DNA from: Aminipila terrae
Lineage (GTDB): Bacteria; Bacillota; Clostridia; Peptostreptococcales; Anaerovoracaceae
DNA: 64,000 nt
NCBI RefSeq assembly: GCF_010120715.1
Contig: NZ_CP047591.1
Location: 682,001-746,000, forward strand
Direction: 5' to 3'
Each line of letters starts with the position of its first letter. Position 1 is the stretch's first letter. This document shows, one piece after another, positions 49,153 through 56,920 of this stretch. Below the pieces are notes generated by a model. The model was not told the origin of the DNA. It saw only the letters and a list, made by a program, of their open reading frames with translations, and made no database searches. A program made the position numbers and the translations under genes.

Positions 49153-49800
49153 TTATTTTACGATAGTGATTTTTGCAGATGAGCCTAAGCCCATTGCATT
49201 CGCTTCTTCTGTGTCCAGATGGCACTCAAGGGCAGAAGCATCATTTGCTCTTACGGCAACATTGCTGTACATACCACCTTTTGGCCCTTCTACTTTAATG
49301 CAGACAGTCTGTCCATCCTGCACCCCAAAATGCTGTGCATCTTTTGGTGTCATATGAATATGTCTCTGAGCTACAATCAGGCCTTCTTTCGTCTGTACGG
49401 ATCCTCTCGGACCGATAACAGTAACTCCCGGTGTTCCTGAAAGATCACCTGAAAGTCTTGCCTGAGATGGAGCTCCAAGCTTGAAACAGTCTCCTGTCAA
49501 TACTTCAACCTGGGTCTTGCTTCGTACAGGTCCAAGTACCCTTACCTTCTCAATTGCACCCTTGGGACCGCAGATTGTTACGGTCTCCTTGCATGCATAC
49601 TGACCTGGCTGTGACAAATCTTTCATCTTTGTCAGCTGGTATCCTTCTCCGAATAAAGCATTTAAATCTGCCTGTGAAAGGTGGATGTGTCTGTTTGAAA
49701 CACCTACTGGAATTTCATTTGAGTTTTGTTGAGGTTCCGCAGATACGCTTCCTTGTACTGCTTCCAGTAAAAGCTTTAATACAGCTTCACATTTATCCAT
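49153..49800 (-). CDS. Phosphate propanoyl/acetyltransferase PduL type
   Basis: Converts acyl-CoA and phosphate to acyl-phosphate and recycles CoA inside the compartment. The 215-residue protein has the two PduL barrels with metal-binding His motifs 'GVSNRHIHLSQADLNALFG' (about residue 33) and 'IVAQRHIHMTPKDAQHFGV' (about 145). The N-terminal amphipathic helix 'MDKCEAVLKLLLEAVQG' followed by a flexible Ser/Gln/Asn linker looks like an encapsulation peptide. It begins one base after the aldehyde dehydrogenase stop. In a choline compartment the substrate is acetyl-CoA. Confidence 0.94.
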   Translation of the reverse strand: MDKCEAVLKLLLEAVQGSVSAEPQQNSNEIPVGVSNRHIHLSQADLNALFGEGYQLTKMKDLSQPGQYACKETVTICGPKGAIEKVRVLGPVRSKTQVEVLTGDCFKLGAPSQARLSGDLSGTPGVTVIGPRGSVQTKEGLIVAQRHIHMTPKDAQHFGVQDGQTVCIKVEGPKGGMYSNVAVRANDASALECHLDTEEANAMGLGSSAKITIVK

Positions 49801-49801
49801 A

Positions 49802-51403
49802 CTAGTTAGCCCCTTTCATTGCACTTACTAACTGGTTAACCAGACTCATTAAGTCTTCCTGATTTAATTCATGTTCTTTAGCAGGCTCTGTACAGCATCC
49901 ATTATTTAATGCAGCACCCATTGCAGCATACTGAGCTGGGCTAAATGCTCCAGGACCAGTACAACATCCGCCACCTACACTGTTTGGAACATTTGTGCAG
50001 TTTCCTGATAATTCAGGATGGTTAAATGTAGGATCATCAGCTGCTAAAGTGGAGCAGTCTTTTAATCCATATGCCACTCTCTTGATGTTTACAAGGTGCA
50101 TTGGTGTTACATTTTCTGAAGTTGCACTTCCGCCCCATGTACCACATCCTAATGTAAATGCAGGCATCAGTCCGGTGCTGGCACCAGTACCGCCCATGCT
50201 TCCTCCTGTATTTACAAGAATACGTGATGCCGGCTTTGCAGCAAACTTCATTACCATGTCTCTGTCTTCTGTATGAAGACTCATGGTATGTCCAATACCG
50301 TTCTGAAGCAGTGCAATACTCAGTTCGCAGGCTTCATGCCAGTCTTTAACTGTATAGAAAGCAAGTACGGAAGTCAGCTTTTCATAGGAAAGGGGATATC
50401 CTTCACCTACTCCTCCCTGTTCACCAATCAGCACTCTTGTGCCTGCCGGAATTGAAATGCCTGCTCCTTCTGCAATTACATCTGCAGATCTTCCAACAAA
50501 CTTGGCATTCATGCTGTGACCATTCTTAAATAACAGCTTGCAGACCTTTGCAGTTTCTTCTGCTGTCATAAAATAGCCACCCTGATTCTTAAATTCAGCT
50601 ACTACGGCATCTCTGTTGCACTCTTCGCAGATGATGGACTGTTCTGATGCACAGATTGTTCCGTTATCAAATGTTTTGCTGGCCATAATGTTCTTTACAG
50701 CCTGCTGTACATTTGCTGTTCTTTCAATGTATGCAGGTGAATTTCCGGCTCCTACTCCAAGGGCTGGCTTTCCAGCACTATATGCTGCCTTTACCATTCC
50801 AGGACCGCCTGTTGCTATGATGATTGCCACTTCCTTGGCATGCATCAGTTCATCTGTTGCTGCCATGGAAGGCATGGAAATGCATCCGATACAGTTTTCA
50901 GGAGCGCCGGCTTCCAAAGCTGCCTGATACATTAGTTCTGCAGCCTTTATTGTGCACTTTGCTGCGGAAGGATGCGGTGAAAATACGATGGCATTTCTTG
51001 CCTTTAAAGCAATCATGGCCTTATAGATTACGGTTGATGTGGGGTTTGTTGATGGGATAATACCCATAACCAGACCTACCGGATCTGCCACCTCAATAAT
51101 CTTATTTACTACATCTTCCTGAATCACACCAACAGTTTTCATGTCTTTGATTGCGTTGTACAGAATAGTTGCCGCCATATGGTTCTTGTAAGTTTTATCT
51201 GCAACCTTACCAAACCCTGTTTCTTCTACAGCCATCTGGGCCAGGCATACTGCATTTTCCTCCGCTACCCGAACCATATTTCTCAGAATTTTATCAATCT
51301 GCTCTCCTGTGTAAGTAGCAAGCTTGTCTGTTGCCACTTTACCAAGACGTGCAAGATTTCTCACTTCCTGTACTGAACGTAAATCATAATCAAAATTTTC
51401 CAT
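49802..51403 (-). CDS. CoA-acylating acetaldehyde dehydrogenase (CutF-like)
   Basis: Oxidises acetaldehyde from choline cleavage to acetyl-CoA with NAD+ and CoA. In 533 residues the active-site Cys251 lies in 'TFDNGTICASEQS', with 'IIPSTNPTSTVIYKAM' and 'GVGAGNSPAYIERTA' as NAD/substrate loops. The C-terminal ~70 residues are extra: a Gly/Cys linker with two CC pairs ('GGGCCTGPG', 'NNGCCTEPA') and an amphipathic 'NQEDLMSLVNQLVSAMKG', a probable encapsulation peptide. It lies between a shell gene and pduL. It is the catalytically intact one of the two aldehyde dehydrogenases. Confidence 0.93.
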   Translation of the reverse strand: MENFDYDLRSVQEVRNLARLGKVATDKLATYTGEQIDKILRNMVRVAEENAVCLAQMAVEETGFGKVADKTYKNHMAATILYNAIKDMKTVGVIQEDVVNKIIEVADPVGLVMGIIPSTNPTSTVIYKAMIALKARNAIVFSPHPSAAKCTIKAAELMYQAALEAGAPENCIGCISMPSMAATDELMHAKEVAIIIATGGPGMVKAAYSAGKPALGVGAGNSPAYIERTANVQQAVKNIMASKTFDNGTICASEQSIICEECNRDAVVAEFKNQGGYFMTAEETAKVCKLLFKNGHSMNAKFVGRSADVIAEGAGISIPAGTRVLIGEQGGVGEGYPLSYEKLTSVLAFYTVKDWHEACELSIALLQNGIGHTMSLHTEDRDMVMKFAAKPASRILVNTGGSMGGTGASTGLMPAFTLGCGTWGGSATSENVTPMHLVNIKRVAYGLKDCSTLAADDPTFNHPELSGNCTNVPNSVGGGCCTGPGAFSPAQYAAMGAALNNGCCTEPAKEHELNQEDLMSLVNQLVSAMKGAN

Positions 51404-51460
51404 CTTGTGATTCCTCCTTTCTTTTCTTCCTCAGTATATATTGTTTAGTCATCTGTAAGT

Positions 51461-52096
51461 TTAGTTCTTCCCGTAGTATTTCTTAAATTCTTCCATCAGG
51501 ATATTCTTATCTGCCTTGGAGATTACTCTTCCTGCAATTCCGAATTCCTTAAACTCACGGGCAAGATTTCTCAGTTTTGTTACTTTCATTTTGTCTAAAA
51601 CTTCCAGCATCTTTTCCATGCCGCTTTCTTTTACCATTTTATCCAGGTCTTCTTTGTGTATCTCAGTAAGATCAGTATCTTCATTTTCTGTCTGGGAAGC
51701 AGGAGTTACTGCAGCTTCAGCTTTTGGCTGTACTTCTTCCCTGTTTTCCATCACAGTTTCTACTTTCTCCTCCGGCCCGGATACTTCTTCAGCAGCTACT
51801 ATTTTATCTTTTTTTTTTGAAGTTGGATAAATCACTGCTCTTCCAACTTCTTCATGTGGTCTTGGGATTACGTGTACTGATATCAGTTCACCGATTCTCA
51901 TAGCTGCTGCTGCTCCCGCATCGGTTGCTGCTTTTACTGCTCCTACGTCTCCTTCTATGATAATCGTAACAAGACCGCCCTTTACAAAGACTCTGTCCAC
52001 CAGCTGTACGTTTGCTGCCTTCAGCATGGCATCCGCACTTTCTATGGCTGCTACAAGTCCTTTTGTTTCTATAAATCCAAGTGCCTGCATCTGCAT
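51461..52096 (-). CDS. BMC-H shell protein with long C-terminal extension
   Basis: A 211-residue protein: a normal BMC domain (about 1-90: 'MQALGFIETKGLVAAIESADAMLKAANV', 'SVHVIPRPHEEV'), a charged Glu/Val/Pro-rich linker (about 95-150), and a helical C-terminal domain ('LDKMVKESGMEKMLEVLDKMKVTKLRNLAREF', then 'GIAGRVISKADKNILMEEFKKYY'). The 'KLRNLAREF...ISKADKNILMEEF' pattern recalls SAP/Rho-N-like small helical domains found at the ends of some clostridial shell proteins. It may tether cargo or nucleic acid to the shell (inference). The PduK-type C-terminal FeS Cys motif is absent. Confidence 0.88.
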   Translation of the reverse strand: MQMQALGFIETKGLVAAIESADAMLKAANVQLVDRVFVKGGLVTIIIEGDVGAVKAATDAGAAAAMRIGELISVHVIPRPHEEVGRAVIYPTSKKKDKIVAAEEVSGPEEKVETVMENREEVQPKAEAAVTPASQTENEDTDLTEIHKEDLDKMVKESGMEKMLEVLDKMKVTKLRNLAREFKEFGIAGRVISKADKNILMEEFKKYYGKN

Positions 52097-52128
52097 TTAC
52101 ATATCCTCCTTACTTCCGGTTCTGCCTT

Positions 52129-52806
52129 TTAGTACGTCGCATAAAATGCTTTCATCTTATTCGGTGAACCAAAGGCTACTTTCGCACCATTCGGGAAGAA
52201 TACAGAATCTCCCGGCTGTGCTGTATATACCTTGCCGTTTACTGTTACTGTCAGTGTTCCTTCGATGATATGGTACAGCTCTTCACATGCACACTCCCAG
52301 TCGAACTGACAGTTTTCAATGGTTATGAACCCTGCATTCATGGAGCAGCCGTCCTCTTTATTGATAATCTCCTGATAAAATACTTTATCGGAAGGATTTC
52401 CTGTATCCAGTGCTTCATACTGTACGGTGTTTCCACGGACAATTTTCAGTCCGCAGGCATCATGCTCTGCTGTGTAAGGCTTCCCGCTGCATGCTGCTGT
52501 ATCCAGCACTCCCTGCAGCAGACCTTTATCTGCTAAAGCCTTTAGTACTGTGTAAATCATATTTGTATCAATCTCACCTTCACAGGCTTTTGCTGGTTCT
52601 GCAGCTGGTGCCGGAGCCGGTGCTTCACAGGCAGCTGGTGCTGCGCAGCATACTGGAGCCGGTGCCTCTGTAGAAAATTCAACTCCACAGGATCTTGCTG
52701 CATCCTTTGCTGATGGAGTTACCAGTGTGTCTTCATCAATATAGAACACTTTCTGCCCCTGTTTTGCCAGGGTCTCAACATCTTTTGCACAAATCAATCT
52801 TTTCAT
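52129..52806 (-). CDS. EutQ-like cupin protein with Cys/Pro/Ala-rich linker
   Basis: A 225-residue EutQ homologue. An N-terminal part ('MKRLICAKDVETLAKQGQKVFYIDEDTLVTPSAKDAA', typical EutQ N-arm) is joined to a C-terminal cupin ('FITIENCQFDWECACEELYHIIEGTLTVTVNGKVYTAQPGDSVFFPNGAKVAFG'). Between them (about residues 48-78) lies a Pro/Ala-rich linker with several Cys (VCCAAPAACEAPAPAPAAE). EutQ of Salmonella has been reported to act as an acetate kinase in ethanolamine metabolism; here it could serve acetyl-phosphate made by PduL (inference). It sits between shell genes. Confidence 0.87.
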   Translation of the reverse strand: MKRLICAKDVETLAKQGQKVFYIDEDTLVTPSAKDAARSCGVEFSTEAPAPVCCAAPAACEAPAPAPAAEPAKACEGEIDTNMIYTVLKALADKGLLQGVLDTAACSGKPYTAEHDACGLKIVRGNTVQYEALDTGNPSDKVFYQEIINKEDGCSMNAGFITIENCQFDWECACEELYHIIEGTLTVTVNGKVYTAQPGDSVFFPNGAKVAFGSPNKMKAFYATY

Positions 52807-52846
52807 TTGGCTTCACACCCTTTCATATTTCAAAGTTCTTACTTAT

Positions 52847-53395
52847 TTAGAACAAAGATGGTATCAGTCTGTCTGATGGGGAAGGAATTACTTCCGCATT
52901 AACCAGTAGACCTTTATTCTCTGCAATATTTTTTCCTGCTTCAGCTCCTGTTTCCACAGCTGCAACATCTCCGGTGAAGGTAAAGAAGGCTTTTCCTCCT
53001 AAACCATTTCCCAAACGAAGTTCCAGTGGTTCCAGTTCTGCAGACTTTAAAATTGCATCAGCAGCAATGACCATGGTGGACATTGAGAAAGATTCTATAA
53101 TACCAAGTGCTTGGATCCTTTCAGGCATTGTTGCCCCAGTAATAGCTGGGAACACCTGAGGATGAACGTTTGGTATAATAATAGAATCCACCCAGAATTC
53201 TCCTGCTACTCTTTCTCCAATCTGTACTGAATCTTCAACAGCAGCAACATCTCCATGAACGATTGCTATATATTTGCCCGGGCAAGTAGTCGTAGCCGTT
53301 ACAATTTCTACTTCTGAAATTTTTACCATCTGGTCTGCTGCGTAAATACCACGTGCAATACTTGTAAACTCTACCATTCCTATTGCGTTCGCCAT
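52847..53395 (-). CDS. BMC-T tandem-domain shell protein, PduT type with Cys38
   Basis: A 182-residue protein with two BMC domains (about 4-85 and 94-180), forming trimers in the shell. Cys38 in 'ATTTCPGKYIAIVHGD' matches the [4Fe-4S]-coordinating Cys38 of PduT at the three-fold pore. The second domain 'IQALGIIESFSMSTMVIAADAILKSAELEPLELRLGNGLGGKAFF' is intact. It is encoded immediately before pduS in genome orientation and directly after it in transcription, which suggests an electron path across the shell. Confidence 0.94.
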   Translation of the reverse strand: MANAIGMVEFTSIARGIYAADQMVKISEVEIVTATTTCPGKYIAIVHGDVAAVEDSVQIGERVAGEFWVDSIIIPNVHPQVFPAITGATMPERIQALGIIESFSMSTMVIAADAILKSAELEPLELRLGNGLGGKAFFTFTGDVAAVETGAEAGKNIAENKGLLVNAEVIPSPSDRLIPSLF

Positions 53396-53396
53396 A

Positions 53397-54740
53397 TTAA
53401 TCCCTCCTTATTGCAATATAGTCATTTCCGCATTCTGTTACTGTTCCGGAAATACTTGCATGAATTGTAGCTCCCAGACTTTCTTCCGGAATTTTACCGA
53501 TTAACTGTCCTGCCTGTACGTGTTCTCCAACCGCTACTACAGGAACTGCAGGTGCTCCTACATGTTGTCTTGTGGCAATATGCACTGTTTCCGGAGTTAT
53601 GGAAGTGTCTGTCATCGGTGCTGGTTTGTCAAAATCGTGTAATCCAATTCTTGCAATAAGTCTCTTGCTTGGAACTAATCGATGTTCACGTGCGTTACGT
53701 GCTTCAAATACTTCCTTATTTGGTTTATATCGTAATCCCTGTTCTGCTAACTTTTCTCTAAAGAAATTATTAGCGAATTTTGGATATAACCCGATTGGAC
53801 AAGCGAACAATTCGCATAAGTTACACTGGCAGCATAACTGACCTACCTTCTGAGCTTCCAAATCATTTGGTGCATTTGAATTTGCCGCATACATTAAGGA
53901 TCTCATCATTTTATGCGGCTGTGTAGCATGTCCCAAAAGATATCTTGGACACATGTCCGTACACATCCTGCACTGTTCACAGGAAGCTCTGTTTATTCTC
54001 TTTGCCTGTTCTTTTGATGCGCTTTTTCTTCTGATCAGCGGATGGGTCTTCTTCAGGATTACAAAGCCTTTATTCTTCTTTGTTATATATCCCCCGATTT
54101 CCGTCATCACAGGCCCCATCATAGGACCTCCGTCTATTACCGCATAATCATCAAAATTTTCTATGCCACTTAGCTTTAAAACATCCATTATCGGGGTTCC
54201 CACCGGTACCTTTACCGTCATACGGTTTGGTACATCTCCTGCTATGGTGACATATTTTTCTGTTACTGCTTTTCCCATGGATGCATAGTAGATATTTAAT
54301 GCTGTTTCTGAGTTTACTACCACACATCCTACCTGGATTGGTATACCGGCTTCCGGTACCACCCTTCCTGTTAATTCATATACTAATACCTGTTCATCCC
54401 CTGCCGGGTAGATGTCCGGAAGAACTCCCACTTCTACATATTCTTCCAGCTTTAATGCCTTAATCCTATCCTCAAGGATAGTAATTACTTCTTTATGCTT
54501 TCCTTTAACTCCTATTATGGCTTTTTTTGCACTGACCTGTCTGCCTGCTGCTTCAAAGCCTTTTATTATCTCATCGGGAAACATTGCCATCAACTGCTGG
54601 TCCACTCTTAAAAGTGGTTCACACTCAGCTCCGTTAAGAAGTATATATTCCGCTTTTGATGCTAACTTTGCATGAGTAGGAAATCCTGCCCCGCCTGCAC
54701 CAATTATGCCGGCTTCTTTTACCATATCAAGAAGACTCAT
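53397..54740 (-). CDS. PduS-like FeS flavoprotein (cobalamin reductase / RnfC-like)
   Basis: A 447-residue membrane-free redox protein of the PduS/RnfC family. 'GIIGAGGAGFPTHAKLASKAEYILLNGAECEPLL' is the FMN/NADH-type Rnf51 motif, an SLBB domain follows, then two Cys clusters 'CEQCRMCTDMCPRYLLG' and 'CCQCNLCELFACPIGLYP' for [4Fe-4S]. The C-terminus contains a lipoyl-like barrel ('VGAPAVPVVAVGEHVQAGQLIGKIPEE'). I start it at 54740, with GGAGG nine bases upstream. In Pdu it reduces cob(II)alamin. Here no B12 enzyme is encoded, so cofactor or NADH recycling through PduT is the likelier role (inference). Confidence 0.93.
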   Translation of the reverse strand: MSLLDMVKEAGIIGAGGAGFPTHAKLASKAEYILLNGAECEPLLRVDQQLMAMFPDEIIKGFEAAGRQVSAKKAIIGVKGKHKEVITILEDRIKALKLEEYVEVGVLPDIYPAGDEQVLVYELTGRVVPEAGIPIQVGCVVVNSETALNIYYASMGKAVTEKYVTIAGDVPNRMTVKVPVGTPIMDVLKLSGIENFDDYAVIDGGPMMGPVMTEIGGYITKKNKGFVILKKTHPLIRRKSASKEQAKRINRASCEQCRMCTDMCPRYLLGHATQPHKMMRSLMYAANSNAPNDLEAQKVGQLCCQCNLCELFACPIGLYPKFANNFFREKLAEQGLRYKPNKEVFEARNAREHRLVPSKRLIARIGLHDFDKPAPMTDTSITPETVHIATRQHVGAPAVPVVAVGEHVQAGQLIGKIPEESLGATIHASISGTVTECGNDYIAIRRD

Positions 54741-54757
54741 TTTAATACCTCCCGAAA

Positions 54758-55021
54758 TCATCCAAAATTGCAATCTTCATCAATGATTCCGACAACAACT
54801 GCATCTACTGGAATATTATCATCGCCTAACATTCTTCTGGCAGATGACCCCTGACAGACTATAACTCTGTCACCTATGCCAGCACTGATAATATCAACTA
54901 CCACCATGCGCTGTCCTTCACATCCTCCGCCTATTACTTCTGCTAGCATGAACTTTAATCCATTTAATGAATCTGCTTTTCTTGTTGCCCATACATTGTC
55001 AATAAGTCTTGCTGTTAACAT
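54758..55021 (-). CDS. BMC-P pentameric vertex protein (EutN/CcmL family)
   Basis: An 87-residue protein that caps the shell vertices: 'MLTARLIDNVWATRKADSLNGLKFMLAEVI', 'VVVDIISAGIGDRVIVCQGSSARRML' and 'PVDAVVVGIIDE' are the standard EutN/CcmL motifs. It overlaps the preceding CutR-like gene by seven bases and precedes pduS. It is the only pentamer gene in the window. Confidence 0.96.
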   Translation of the reverse strand: MLTARLIDNVWATRKADSLNGLKFMLAEVIGGGCEGQRMVVVDIISAGIGDRVIVCQGSSARRMLGDDNIPVDAVVVGIIDEDCNFG

Positions 55022-55320
55022 AAATCTTTCCCTTCTTCCAATTTGCGTTTTATCTCATGGATTGCATCCTCCACAGACGCTGTATCGCCGAAAATCGCAA
55101 TCAAAATCATATTTTGCGGGCAGCTTCCTCTAATGTCTTCGACCGTAACACCAACTGCCTTTTCAGCAACATCTGCTGCGCAAATCATTTCAATCATTCT
55201 CCCCTGCACCAAGCCTACCGCATCTGCATCTTCGTAATCGTTTTTATTGTTTGATCCCATACGACGTTTAAGAATATCCATGGTACCTTTGGAAGGAGAT
55301 TTAATAATTCGAAATTCCAT
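55015..55320 (-). CDS. BMC-domain protein with N-terminal arm (CutR/EutS-like)
   Basis: 101 residues. The N-terminal 'FRIIKSPSKGTMDILKRRMG' arm is followed by a BMC domain with 'DAVGLVQGRMIEMICAADVAEKAVGVTVEDIRGSCPQNMILIAIFGDTASVEDAIHEIK'. The 'KSPSKGT' arm and 'IRGSCPQNM' block recall CutR of choline compartments, a BMC protein reported to break hexagonal symmetry; the comparison is from memory. It is the first gene after a 324-bp gap that divides the locus into two halves, and it overlaps the vertex-protein gene. Confidence 0.8.
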   Translation of the reverse strand: MEFRIIKSPSKGTMDILKRRMGSNNKNDYEDADAVGLVQGRMIEMICAADVAEKAVGVTVEDIRGSCPQNMILIAIFGDTASVEDAIHEIKRKLEEGKDLC

Positions 55321-55644
55321 ATTACAACACCCTCTCTAATCAATGTTTTCCTGTTTACAGCTAAATGCTGTACCCAAACATCGGATTCTTTGGTTTATGG
55401 GTAAAGATACCTGTTTGTTTTCTTTATGATGTTTTCCATATCAGTCAGCCTGTAATTTGAGGCTGTTAATCTTGACTCTACATCATAAAATTTTAATACG
55501 CTGGCTTATAATTAAAGAAATTTTTACTACCGGTTTTAGTCCCGGCGAAATTTCTTTGTGTTTTTCAACTCGCTTTTTATAGATCTGCTTCTGCAAAATC
55601 CATTTCATACGCACCTGATATAACCAGGGAAAAGTGCGTGAGAC
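55321..55644 (-). other. Structured intergenic region splitting the choline BMC locus
   Basis: About 324 bp. Two hairpins on the minus strand: ACGCAC.../GTGCGT with an inner CCTG/CAGG stem (55611-55640), and a 10-bp perfect AAAGAAATTT/AAATTTCTTT stem around CCGG...CCGG (55515-55555). Codon-like fragments occur in different frames, e.g. FYDVESRLTASNYRLTDMEN, but none has a good start. It is either a regulatory leader or a decayed small gene. Confidence 0.5.
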
Positions 55645-55747
55645 TTAATTCATCACTACACTATTTTGCATTTTAAGTACTGCGTTGACTGCTGTTGGTT
55701 TATCCAGTAAATCTGTAAGTTCAAAGCCAGCCGCCTGAACTACATCT

Positions 55748-56461
55748 TTAATTACTTCTCTGGCATTCCTTTCCTCCAACAGCTGAACAAATCATCTGGG
55801 ATAAAGCATTAATAATTCTATTCACTTTACCTGTAATTTCTTCACACAACTTCGTTTCACTTTCATTGCCTTCGTATACTTCCATAACAACTGGTTCTAC
55901 TTCCCGCAACGCACATCGTAACTTATGCAGGTTTAAAATTTCTTTGCCTTTCTCAAGTTGCATATGGAATTCTGTTATTTCAAAACAATCCTCAATATCT
56001 TTACAGAAATTGTCTCCATTCATTCCACTGCATTCCTGGCAGCATACGATTTCACCCAAGCCCTTACCTTCTGCAAACGCTCTGACACCAGCAAATTGTT
56101 TGCCCAAGTTGATAACACTCTGAGCTAAAAATACATCTTTGCTTAATAGCTCCTGACCAGTTGAAAGGAATAATGCTTCCATAGACTTCATTTTACAATA
56201 AAGTTTCTTATGTTTCCAGTCTATCTGCTTCTCCTGCAAAGCTTCTGGCTTTTTTGCTTCTGCTTCTGCATTTGTTACATCTTCACTGGTTGTAACAACA
56301 AATTTCCTTATAAACGGCTGGTCATCAAACATATTAATGCCCCGATCCGCTAAAAACTGGCGTGCTCCAGGTGTAAGTCTTGTTCCTGGTTCCATTTCAT
56401 AGGTGGTAAAAGGTTCTCTTCGATATAAATCCCGCAGATCTTCTTCGGTTATGAATTTCAT
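55748..56461 (-). CDS. EutT-like cobalamin adenosyltransferase family protein
   Basis: 237 residues. The N-terminus 'MKFITEEDLRDLYRREPFTTYEMEPGTRLTPGARQFLADRGI' is characteristic of EutT. A helical-bundle body follows ('KKLYCKMKSMEALFLSTGQELL', 'LHKLRCALREVEPVVMEVYEG', 'KVNRIINALSQMI'), and there is a Cys group 'VCCQECSGMNGDNFC' (about 138-152). EutT makes adenosylcobalamin for ethanolamine lyase. CutC needs no B12, so the role here is unclear. A second frame continues after about 55790 as VQLLEERNAREVIKDVVQAA... to a TAA at 55645 and fits as the true C-terminus if one base is removed at 55789-55791. Confidence 0.78.
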   Translation of the reverse strand: MKFITEEDLRDLYRREPFTTYEMEPGTRLTPGARQFLADRGINMFDDQPFIRKFVVTTSEDVTNAEAEAKKPEALQEKQIDWKHKKLYCKMKSMEALFLSTGQELLSKDVFLAQSVINLGKQFAGVRAFAEGKGLGEIVCCQECSGMNGDNFCKDIEDCFEITEFHMQLEKGKEILNLHKLRCALREVEPVVMEVYEGNESETKLCEEITGKVNRIINALSQMICSAVGGKECQRSN

Positions 56462-56473
56462 ATTTGTCCCCCT

Positions 56474-56920
56474 TTACTTATCATTATTAAATATATATGC
56501 CTTTAAAGCATCGATACCTATTCCCTCAGGAATACTTATCTTAAAATAGGGTTCTGGAACACCTATCTGCTTTAACTGCCTTAAACACACTCGCTCATTT
56601 TCTGGTTTCAAATCACACTTGGTTATTACGCCAATTACCGGACATGTAAACACCCGGGCAAAACCCGGCGAATAAATCTCAACGGGATTTGACTGATCTA
56701 CCAGCAGTAATATATGTGATGCAGCATTTTGTGCAGTAGCAATTAAATGCTTATACATCCAAGGGATGGCCACATATGAACTTGGTACATCAATAGTTTT
56801 TTCTCCATAAATGGTGTCCTGTGTTTTTTTTAATGGACCATTGTAATCATTCAGTTCATTTACCAGTGTTGTCTTTCCGCAATGCGTAGGACCTATCACC
56901 ATAACACGTTTTTTCCTCAT
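56474..56920 (-). CDS. EutP/PduV-like small GTPase
   Basis: 148 residues with P-loop 'VMVIGPTHCGKTTLVNELND' (residue 6 on), 'TIDVPSSYVAIPWMYKHLI' (switch region) and the specificity motif 'GVITKCDLK' (TKxD). EutP/PduV proteins are found with many microcompartments; roles in compartment placement and, for EutP, acetate kinase activity have been suggested. Its first four bases overlap the end of the EutS-like gene (ATGA), so the two are coupled. Confidence 0.9.
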   Translation of the reverse strand: MRKKRVMVIGPTHCGKTTLVNELNDYNGPLKKTQDTIYGEKTIDVPSSYVAIPWMYKHLIATAQNAASHILLLVDQSNPVEIYSPGFARVFTCPVIGVITKCDLKPENERVCLRQLKQIGVPEPYFKISIPEGIGIDALKAYIFNNDK

